Assembly (NCBI GenBank): GCA_029256665.1 | Contig: JAQSXN010000300.1 | Location: forward strand, 1 to 5,632 | Length of the DNA: 5,632 nucleotides | Origin: Paenibacillus sp. | GTDB lineage: Bacteria; Bacillota; Bacilli; Paenibacillales; Paenibacillaceae | Direction: 5' to 3' | Shown: positions 1-4,821 of the stretch, in pieces | Numbering within the stretch: position 1 is the stretch's first letter | Layout: the number at the start of each line of letters is the position of its first letter | Translations under genes and position numbers: made by a program | The notes under the pieces: generated by a model | Told to the model about the DNA's origin: nothing | Seen by the model: only the letters and a program-made list of their open reading frames with translations | The model's database searches: none

Positions 1-81
1 CGCCGGGTCAAAGCCAAATACGATCCGGAGAACGTGTTCAACAATCCGCAAAGCATCATTCCGGCTCGCCGGCCCAGGTAA
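1..81 (+). CDS. C-terminal end of a probable FAD-linked oxidase (BBE domain), 5' part outside the window
   Basis: An open frame enters from the left edge in frame 1 and stops at TAA 79-81, leaving 26 residues. The segment KYDPENVFNNPQSIIP matches the pattern that ends the berberine/berberine-like (BBE) domain of FAD-dependent oxidoreductases, which typically reads KYDPxNxFxxxQxIxP. Those enzymes bind FAD covalently or tightly and oxidise small alcohols, sugars or alkaloid-like substrates. The substrate cannot be judged from this fragment. The gene is followed by a hairpin terminator, so it closes the transcription unit to the left. The family call rests on one short C-terminal motif and is only moderately secure. 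Confidence 0.6.
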   Translation, partial: RRVKAKYDPENVFNNPQSIIPARRPR

Positions 82-118
82 TGCCCTTTTTGGAAACCAA
101 TCAGAAGGATTTGACAAG

Positions 119-146
119 AACGCAGCCCGATAGGGGGTGCGTTTTT
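119..146 (+). terminator. Rho-independent terminator after the oxidase gene
   Basis: AACGCA (119-124) pairs with TGCGTT (138-143). An inner CCC/GGG pairing extends the stem, and a T run follows at 142-146. It lies 37 nt after the stop codon at 81. It should separate the left-hand transcription unit from the van-like block. Confidence 0.7.
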
Positions 147-185
147 GTGTTTTGCCAGCGCCTTAAGCCTTAGTCGCAGAGACCC

Positions 186-209
186 GTTTTAAGAAAAGTT
201 TTAGGAATA
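186..209 (+). promoter_or_regulatory. Tandem 12-bp direct repeat, candidate response-regulator binding site upstream of vanY
   Basis: GTTTTAAGAAAA (186-197) is followed directly by GTTTTAGGAATA (198-209), matching at 10 of 12 positions with a 12-bp period. OmpR/PhoP-type regulators often bind direct repeats about one helical turn apart. The second copy overlaps the poor -35 candidate (200-205) of vanY, which is where an activator site would be expected. The VanR-like regulator encoded downstream is the obvious candidate protein. The repeat is directly visible; its role is inferred. Confidence 0.35.
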
Positions 210-228
210 ACGATTATTTAATTTTAAT
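200..228 (+). promoter_or_regulatory. Weak candidate promoter for the vanY-vanZ genes
   Basis: TTTAGG (200-205) and TTTAAT (223-228) are separated by 17 nt. The -35 matches the TTGACA consensus at only 3 of 6 positions, which suits a promoter that needs an activator. An alternative -10 is TTTAAT at 217-222. The AT-rich stretch 198-230 is the only promoter-like region between the terminator and vanY, but the exact elements are uncertain. Confidence 0.3.
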
Positions 229-278
229 ACTTCCGATTATCCTTAGCTCTAAGAGAAAGAGCGGAGGGAAATCAAAAC

Positions 279-1181
279 ATGAATAAGTGGTTATTTCGAG
301 TCGTTCTTGTGATCGTGATCGTCTACAGCTTGGGAAAACTGCCATTGTGGGATACAAATGAAATTCGTGAAACGGGATCGCAAATAGTTCCCGGGAATCA
401 GCCTGCAAGCGAGGACAAACCATCGATCAGGCTGGAAGGGGCAGATGTTTACAAAGGCGAATTGCTGCTGATCAACCTTCAGCATCCCGTGCCTAAGAAT
501 AGGATTCCGAACAACGTCGTCAAGCTGATTCATCATCCGGAGCTGCTGACCGGCGTCGGCTTGCTGGATGCCGACATCGAGCTGCCGCTGGAGCAGCTGC
601 AACGCTTCTCCGAAATGGCCGACGCCGCCAGAGCCGACGGCATTACGGGCTTGACGGTCAATAGCGGATATCGCGGAGCGGAGGAACAAGAGGAGCTGTA
701 CGAGCAGCTTGGACCGGTTATTGCCAATCCGCCGGGACATAGCGAGCATCAGCTGGGGTTGTCGCTGGATCTTGGTTCGTCGGTCGGCGCTATGAAGGAC
801 GCCCCGGAAGGAGAGTGGCTGCGGCGCAACGCATGGAAGCACGGATTCGTGCTGCGTTATCCGGAGGACAAGACGGATATTACCGGCGTTATTTACGAGC
901 CGTGGCATTTTCGCTACGTCGGACTTCCCCATAGCGCGATTATGCGGGAGCACGGATTCGTTCTGGAGGAATATTTGGAATACTTAAAGGATCGGAAGCT
1001 GGTCCAGGCCGAGGCGGGAGGCAGGTCGTACGAGGTTTCGTATTACCGCATCGACGAGGGAGCCAAGTTGTCGATTCCGATTGAAGGACAGTATTCGATT
1101 TCCGGCAACAATACGGACGGCGTCATCGTTACGGCATGGGACGCCGGCCTTTCCGGCATGAAAGGAGCGGAAAAACCGTGA
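279..1181 (+). CDS. vanY: VanY-like D-alanyl-D-alanine carboxypeptidase (M15B)
   Basis: This 300-residue protein should be a membrane-anchored zinc D,D-carboxypeptidase that removes the terminal D-Ala from peptidoglycan precursors or stem peptides outside the cell. An N-terminal hydrophobic anchor lies at about residues 5-19, followed by a polar linker. The peptidase domain carries SGYR (129-132), GHSEHQLGLSLD (153-164) and EPWHFRYVG (207-215). The expected zinc ligands are H157, D164 and H210, with E207 as catalytic base; all are present. The length and C-terminal tail (SGNNTDGVIVT near 275-285) closely match the VanY encoded on Tn1546, so this appears to be a full-length orthologue type rather than a generic M15 enzyme. 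The ATG at 279 has GGAGGG 10 nt upstream. The stop overlaps the vanZ-like start by 4 nt. Without vanH, a ligase and vanX nearby, the name describes homology, not proven resistance. Confidence 0.9.
   Translation: MNKWLFRVVLVIVIVYSLGKLPLWDTNEIRETGSQIVPGNQPASEDKPSIRLEGADVYKGELLLINLQHPVPKNRIPNNVVKLIHHPELLTGVGLLDADIELPLEQLQRFSEMADAARADGITGLTVNSGYRGAEEQEELYEQLGPVIANPPGHSEHQLGLSLDLGSSVGAMKDAPEGEWLRRNAWKHGFVLRYPEDKTDITGVIYEPWHFRYVGLPHSAIMREHGFVLEEYLEYLKDRKLVQAEAGGRSYEVSYYRIDEGAKLSIPIEGQYSISGNNTDGVIVTAWDAGLSGMKGAEKP
1161..1180 (+). promoter_or_regulatory. Ribosome binding site that sets the vanZ GTG start
   Basis: AAAGGAG at 1161-1167 lies inside the end of vanY, 10 nt before GTG 1178-1180. The start overlaps the vanY stop TGA (1179-1181) as GTGA. 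This decides against the upstream ATG at 1136. Confidence 0.8.
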
Positions 1182-1708
1182 AGCTAAGATTCTATTTGCT
1201 GCATGCAATTTTCGTCGTGTATTTGTATGTTCTGGTTAGGATCATTTTGTTTAAGGGTCATGGAATCGATCTTTCTTACCTGGCGGATCAGCTGCTAGCT
1301 ACCCTTCATGATCCGTACAGAATCGTGCGGCAAATGGAGCTGGGAAACGTCGTTCCTTTCTACGAGATCAAGCGGGCCATGGAATCCGGGACGGGTCATG
1401 GATACTTGAACGTATTTGGCAATATCGCGATCTTTGCGCCATTCGGGTTGATTCGAGGCATGTTGGGAACGGGAAAAGGGATGACGATTTTTTCGGCCGC
1501 GATGGGTTCCTTATTCCTCAGCCTGACGCTGGAATGGCTGCAAGCGGTATTCGTCATCGGTTCGTTCGACGTGGACGATATGGTGCTGAACACATGCGGG
1601 GGATTAATGGGATATCTGTTGTATCGGCTGATGGATCAAGCGCGCCAATCGTTTTGCCGGTCGCCGGTTGGCGCGGCAGAGTCCATTACGCCTACCCGGA
1701 CAATCTGA
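1178..1708 (+). CDS. vanZ: VanZ-like membrane protein
   Basis: This is a 176-residue integral membrane protein of the VanZ family. Hydrophobic segments lie at about residues 5-24, 78-95, 102-127 and 136-150. The family signature is clear: NVFGNIAIFAPFG (78-90) and GSFDVDDMVLNTCGG (128-142). VanZ of Tn1546 gives low-level teicoplanin resistance by an unsettled mechanism, and other homologues affect sensitivity to lipoglycopeptides and membrane-active agents. The GTG at 1178 is preferred because AAAGGAG (1161-1167) sits 10 nt upstream and GTGA overlaps the vanY stop. The in-frame ATG at 1136 would add a hydrophilic, arginine-rich head with no good ribosome site. The C-terminal tail after residue 155 is hydrophilic. 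Translational coupling to vanY suggests joint production in the envelope. Resistance function is not shown by the sequence. Confidence 0.88.
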   Translation: MKLRFYLLHAIFVVYLYVLVRIILFKGHGIDLSYLADQLLATLHDPYRIVRQMELGNVVPFYEIKRAMESGTGHGYLNVFGNIAIFAPFGLIRGMLGTGKGMTIFSAAMGSLFLSLTLEWLQAVFVIGSFDVDDMVLNTCGGLMGYLLYRLMDQARQSFCRSPVGAAESITPTRTI

Positions 1709-1714
1709 TACAAT
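1706..1714 (+). promoter_or_regulatory. Candidate extended -10 promoter for vanR-vanS
   Basis: TGATACAAT fits the extended -10 form TGnTAnnAT, with TACAAT at 1709-1714. Its TG belongs to the vanZ stop codon at 1706-1708. No good -35 is visible (TTACGC at 1686-1691 is poor), as is usual for extended -10 promoters. Transcription from about 1721 would give a leader of some 25 nt before the vanR TTG. The two-component genes could therefore be made independently of vanY-vanZ. Confidence 0.4.
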
Positions 1715-1745
1715 AAATGGATAAGCTTTAGGGGAGGGAACGGGT

Positions 1746-2441
1746 TTGAAAACAGTCACGATTCTGATCGCGGACGACGACGCGGAGATCGCCGATTTGG
1801 TGGAGCTGCATATGGTCAAGGAAGGTTATCGCTGCATCAAAGCGTTGGACGGACAAAGCGCCGTGGACGCCGTCTCGAAACACCGGATCGATTTGGCCAT
1901 TCTGGATATCATGATGCCGAAGCTCGACGGCTATGAAGTCACTAGGCGAATTCGGGACAAACATCATATGCCGATCATCTTTTTAAGCGCCAAAAGCTCC
2001 GATTTCGATAAAATAAGCGGCCTCGTGCAAGGAGCCGACGATTATATGACCAAGCCGTTTAATCCGATGGAACTGGTGGCGAGAGTGAATGCCCAGCTCC
2101 GGCGGCTGCTGCAGTTCGGCAGGTCGGACGCCGGAGGCAAGCCGGTTGTCGGGGCCGGGGGCGTCGTCATTCATCCGGACGAACGCAGAGTGATCATAGA
2201 CGGCCAGCCCGTGGCGCTTACGCCAAAGGAATTCGATATTCTGCATTTGCTGGCCAGCCATCCCAAGAAGGTGTTCAGCTCGGAGCATATTTTCCGCCAG
2301 GTGTGGGGAGAAGAATATTTTGACGGCAACAATACCGTCATGGTGCATATCCGCACGCTTCGCAAGAAGCTCGGCGAGGACACCAACAAGAACAAGTTGA
2401 TCAAAACGATATGGGGAGTCGGGTATTCCTTCCATGGATAA
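1746..2441 (+). CDS. vanR: VanR-like response regulator (OmpR family)
   Basis: This 231-residue cytoplasmic transcription factor has a receiver domain (about 4-118) and a winged-helix DNA-binding domain (about 135-229). The receiver has the acidic cluster D10-D12, phosphoacceptor D54 in LAILDIMMP, S81 and K103-P104, so it looks phosphorylatable. The effector domain has LTPKEFDIL (158-166), the recognition-helix region NNTVMVHIRTLRKKLG (195-210) and the terminal IKTIWGVGYSF (219-229). Segments such as EIADLVEL and DLAILDIM resemble VanR of Tn1546 more than generic PhoB-type regulators. The TTG start at 1746 is supported by GGGGAGGG (1731-1738), 7 nt upstream; the weaker start codon offsets a strong ribosome site. 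The gene overlaps the kinase by 8 nt. Its probable target is the vanY-vanZ promoter, where tandem direct repeats lie at 186-209, but other targets are possible. Confidence 0.88.
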   Translation: MKTVTILIADDDAEIADLVELHMVKEGYRCIKALDGQSAVDAVSKHRIDLAILDIMMPKLDGYEVTRRIRDKHHMPIIFLSAKSSDFDKISGLVQGADDYMTKPFNPMELVARVNAQLRRLLQFGRSDAGGKPVVGAGGVVIHPDERRVIIDGQPVALTPKEFDILHLLASHPKKVFSSEHIFRQVWGEEYFDGNNTVMVHIRTLRKKLGEDTNKNKLIKTIWGVGYSFHG

Positions 2442-3531
2442 CGTGTTTCGAAGCTTCAGGTTCCGCATGCTTCTCCTGTTCGGTCTCAGCATGGCGTTCT
2501 CCGCCGCGATAACGTTCTCGATCTATCGGATCGCGCAGCTTTATTACCATACGACCCAAGCGGAGGACCCTTCCGCCCAGATTCGCGATTTCATCCGGCA
2601 GGTCGGGGACGTCAATTTTTTTCTCATCTTTTTTATCCCGCTCGCGGTCTGGTTTTTTTTCCTGATGACCAAGCGGTACGCCAGATATTTCCGGGACATA
2701 TCCGGCGGCATTAACCTGCTTGCGGCGGGTCAATTCGATGCCAAAGTCCATATCGACTCCACGGACGAATTCGGCGATATCGCCCGGGACATCAACTTGG
2801 CCGGAGAGAAGCTTCGCGAGGCGCAGGAGCGGGGGGATTTCGCCGAGAACAGCAAAGAGCAGCTCGTGCTGAATCTGGCTCACGATCTACGGACTCCGCT
2901 TACCTCGGTGATCGGCTATTTGGATTTTATTTTGAAGAACGAAGAGCTGCGGCCGGAACAGACCAGGCATTACGCCACCATTGCCTACACGAAGTCGCAG
3001 CGGCTGGAACAGCTGATCGACGAGCTGTTCGAAGTAACGCGGATGAATTATGGCAAGCTGAAGATCGATCGCAAACCATTGGATTTAAGCGAGCTGCTGC
3101 AGCAGATGAACGAGGAATTTTATCCCGTGATGGAGAATCGCGGGCTGACCGCGCGGCTGTCCGTGGAGCCGGAGCTCATGGTTCGCGGAGACGGGGAGCT
3201 GCTGGCGCGGGTATTCGAGAATTTGCTTAGCAACGCGGTCCATTACGGCGGGGACGGCGAATATATCGATGTCCATGGATTGACGGAAGGCGAGCAGGTC
3301 GTCGTTCGGATCGCGAATTACGGCAACCGGATTTCTCCCGAGGATCTGCCGCATATTTTCGATATGTTCTACACGAGCGACAAAGCGCGAACTTATCACG
3401 AAGGCAGCACGGGCCTGGGGTTGTTCATCGCGAGAAATCTGGTGGAGCAGCATCAGGGCACCATCTCGGTGGACAGCGACGTCATTCGCACGGTTTTCGA
3501 GGTGCGGTTGCCGATTGGCGAGGAAAGTTAG
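2434..3531 (+). CDS. vanS: VanS-like sensor histidine kinase
   Basis: This 365-residue membrane kinase is the probable partner of the VanR-like regulator. It has TM1 at about 11-33, a short external loop (about 34-59), TM2 at about 60-78, a HAMP linker (about 79-131) and a dimerisation domain with NLAHDLRTPLTSVIGYL (147-163); the phosphorylated histidine is H150. The ATPase has an N-box at FENLLSNAVHY (261-271) and a G2 box at GSTGLGLFIARNLV (324-337). The G1 region reads IANYGNRIS (293-301), lacking the usual Asp of DxGxG. The loop of about 25 residues leaves little room for a folded ligand domain, so sensing may be in the membrane or by direct contact. ATG 2434 overlaps the vanR stop; GGGGAG at 2413-2418 is distant, so coupled translation is likely. 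A later ATG (2467, residue 12) is possible but would trim the lead into TM1. Confidence 0.85.
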   Translation: MDNVFRSFRFRMLLLFGLSMAFSAAITFSIYRIAQLYYHTTQAEDPSAQIRDFIRQVGDVNFFLIFFIPLAVWFFFLMTKRYARYFRDISGGINLLAAGQFDAKVHIDSTDEFGDIARDINLAGEKLREAQERGDFAENSKEQLVLNLAHDLRTPLTSVIGYLDFILKNEELRPEQTRHYATIAYTKSQRLEQLIDELFEVTRMNYGKLKIDRKPLDLSELLQQMNEEFYPVMENRGLTARLSVEPELMVRGDGELLARVFENLLSNAVHYGGDGEYIDVHGLTEGEQVVVRIANYGNRISPEDLPHIFDMFYTSDKARTYHEGSTGLGLFIARNLVEQHQGTISVDSDVIRTVFEVRLPIGEES

Positions 3532-3554
3532 CCGTGATCTTCCAGAGGTTACTA

Positions 3555-3584
3555 TTGTCAGTATGGTGCAACTCCCGCTACAAT
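3555..3584 (+). promoter_or_regulatory. Sigma-A-type promoter for the EamA transporter
   Basis: TTGTCA (3555-3560) and TACAAT (3579-3584) are separated by 18 nt; each matches its consensus at 5 of 6 positions. The predicted start is near 3591, about 46 nt before the ATG. No terminator is visible between the kinase stop (3531) and this promoter, so some read-through from vanRS is possible. Confidence 0.65.
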
Positions 3585-3585
3585 G

Positions 3586-3607
3586 AATAGTTGACAAGTA
3601 AACTATT
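3586..3607 (+). promoter_or_regulatory. 22-bp imperfect palindrome over the predicted transcription start, candidate operator
   Basis: AATAGTTGACA (3586-3596) and AGTAAACTATT (3597-3607) form an inverted repeat with 9 of 11 pairs, including a perfect outer AATAGTT/AACTATT. It starts just after the -10 and covers the expected start site, a typical place for a repressor. Its size and TTGAC-containing half-sites suit a MarR-like dimer, but no such regulator is in the window. No T tract follows, so it is not a terminator. Confidence 0.45.
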
Positions 3608-3636
3608 TATTCGAGAACAGGCAGGGGAACAAGAGG

Positions 3637-4557
3637 ATGGCAGATCGTACGGTATTTCTTAAATTATGGGCCGTTTCCCTTCTGTGGGGCGGCAACTATG
3701 TGGCGAGCGCGTATATGCTGCGCGATTTCTCGCCGATTTTTCTCTCTTTCGCACGATTGGTTGTCATGTCGCTCTTTCTAATCTCGGTGGCGATCATCAA
3801 CAAATCGATGAGATGGCCAACGAAACGCGAGTGGGGCTTATTGCTCATTGTCGGCATCACCGGCACGCTGATTAATCAGCTGTTTTATTTTACGGGCCTT
3901 CAGGAGTCGACCCCGGGCAACGCCGCTTTGATCATCGCGCTTTCCCCCATTACGACGACCTTGCTCGCGCGCATATTCCTGAAGGAGATGTTCACCGCGC
4001 AAAAGCTGGTCGGCGCCATCGTGGCGCTCGTCGGCGTCGTATGTATCGTGCTGTTCGGCGGCAAGGAGCTTGGCATCTCGCATGGCGACGTGTTTTTGTT
4101 GGCGGCCATGCTGGGCATGTCGGCCAGTCTGTTGTTCATCCGCAAACTGACGTCGGCCATGTCCGCGTACGAGGTAACGATATATTCTACGGTGATCGGC
4201 ACGATTCTCATGTCGCCGGCCGTCGCTGTTGAAGCCGTCGCCGGCGATTTGCATGCGAGCGATCAGTTGATGATGTGGGTGCTGCTCGTCTGCGTCGCGG
4301 TCATCGGCCAAGGGCTCGCGGGCTTCTGGTGGAATTCGGGGATCGCGGCGGCCGGAGCTTCGGTTAGCGCCATGTTCATGAACATTCCGCCGTTTATCGC
4401 GATCATCGTCAGCCATTTCGTCTTGGGAGATCCCATCCTGCTTACGCAGATCGGCGGGGGCATACTCATTCTGACCGGCGTCGCCATCACCAACATGAAG
4501 AGAAAGAGAAGGCTGCCGCGGGAGCCGAAAGCTGGATTGGGCGTTAAAGGGGCTTAG
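3637..4557 (+). CDS. EamA-family (DMT superfamily) membrane transporter
   Basis: This 306-residue membrane protein has about ten hydrophobic helices in two EamA repeats (about 8-140 and 149-287). Repeat 1 contains LLWGGNYVAS (15-24) and the helix-4 segment ALIIALSPITTTLLARIFLKE (97-117); repeat 2 has the matching MFMNIPPFIAIIVSHFVLGD (246-265). The protein ends in a basic tail (KRKRRLPREPK, 288-298), consistent with a cytoplasmic C-terminus. DMT proteins move small metabolites, often exporting amino acids or related compounds; substrate cannot be read from the sequence. The start has AGGGGA (3623-3628) 8 nt upstream. The gene appears monocistronic, with its own promoter, candidate operator and terminator. 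The next gene is CntL-like, and the P. aeruginosa pseudopaline exporter CntI is also an EamA protein, so metallophore export is a reasonable but unproven role. Confidence 0.88.
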   Translation: MADRTVFLKLWAVSLLWGGNYVASAYMLRDFSPIFLSFARLVVMSLFLISVAIINKSMRWPTKREWGLLLIVGITGTLINQLFYFTGLQESTPGNAALIIALSPITTTLLARIFLKEMFTAQKLVGAIVALVGVVCIVLFGGKELGISHGDVFLLAAMLGMSASLLFIRKLTSAMSAYEVTIYSTVIGTILMSPAVAVEAVAGDLHASDQLMMWVLLVCVAVIGQGLAGFWWNSGIAAAGASVSAMFMNIPPFIAIIVSHFVLGDPILLTQIGGGILILTGVAITNMKRKRRLPREPKAGLGVKGA

Positions 4558-4588
4558 TTAGTGCAATCATGAGGGATCAGGGATTAGG

Positions 4589-4622
4589 GAGGTCGCCGGT
4601 AAGATTGGCGGTCTCTTTTTTT
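4589..4622 (+). terminator. Rho-independent terminator after the EamA gene
   Basis: GAGGTCGCC (4589-4597) pairs with GGCGGTCTC (4607-4615), including two G-U pairs, around a 9-nt loop. Seven T follow at 4616-4622. It lies 31 nt after the EamA stop and should largely isolate that gene from the downstream metallophore gene. Confidence 0.8.
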
Positions 4623-4648
4623 GCCAAAGTTATGCGTGCCGCGTTTGG

Positions 4649-4729
4649 AACCCGATTTATTCGGGCTACAGCCGGCGCAGCTCGTCATTCTGATGCTGTA
4701 ACCCGATTTATTCGGGCTACGGCTCGCGC
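4649..4729. repeat. Two copies of a 30-bp hairpin-bearing intergenic repeat
   Basis: Copies lie at 4649-4678 and 4700-4729, starting 51 bp apart. The first 21 bp are identical, and about 27 of 30 match overall. Each contains CCCGATTTATTCGGG, a 5-bp stem with a 5-nt loop. In the second copy GTA/TAC flanks lengthen the stem past one mismatch. TACAGC (4667-4672) and GCTGTA (4695-4700) can also pair between copies, giving a larger structure. This suggests a REP-like dispersed palindromic element. There is no T tract, so these are poor terminators. Confidence 0.7.
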
Positions 4730-4750
4730 CTTGCAGCGTCCGCTAATTCG

Positions 4751-4778
4751 TCTACATCATGCTCCGTTTGAATATAAT
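4751..4778 (+). promoter_or_regulatory. Sigma-A-type promoter for the CntL-like gene
   Basis: A perfect -10 TATAAT (4773-4778) lies 16 nt after TCTACA (4751-4756), a 4-of-6 match to the -35. The predicted start near 4785 gives a leader of about 34 nt before ATG 4819. No convincing Zur or Fur palindrome overlaps these elements. Confidence 0.6.
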
Positions 4779-4803
4779 GGGTTGAAAAAGCCGGATGCGG
4801 AAA

Positions 4804-4821
4804 GAGGGAGCTGGTGGAATG
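4804..4821 (+). promoter_or_regulatory. Ribosome binding site choosing the cntL-like start
   Basis: GAGGGAG (4804-4810) lies 8 nt before ATG 4819. The alternative ATG 4861 has GGAGG at 4855-4859, only one base away and too close for normal initiation. The site therefore favours a protein 14 residues longer than the 4861 start. Confidence 0.6.

Noticed and set aside
211..240. CGATTAT repeated at 211-217 and 234-240, and the CTTAG/CTAAG inverted repeat at 242-253
   Set aside because: Both are short and lie in AT-rich leader sequence; neither is long enough to call a site without conservation data.
291..953. Long antisense open frame opposite vanY
   Set aside because: It mirrors the codon structure of a strongly supported gene and has low-complexity, basic, family-less protein content. 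No promoter or ribosome site fits.
1136..1177. Upstream in-frame ATG for vanZ
   Set aside because: It would add a hydrophilic RRPFRHERSGK head and ignore the AAAGGAG at 1161-1167, which places the start at GTG 1178.
1725..1732. GCTTTAGG resembling the vanY upstream direct-repeat unit
   Set aside because: It is a single copy, lies downstream of the -10 and merges with the ribosome site of vanR; chance similarity is more likely.
3838..4416. Antisense open frame opposite the EamA gene
   Set aside because: The product is extremely rich in Arg, His, Asp and Gln, typical of the reverse reading of membrane-protein codons.
4735..4818. Search for a Zur or Fur box at the cntL-like promoter
   Set aside because: A metal-responsive operator was expected, but no palindrome resembling TCGTAATnATTACGA or a GATAAT-type Fur box is visible. 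Regulation may lie elsewhere or use a diverged site.
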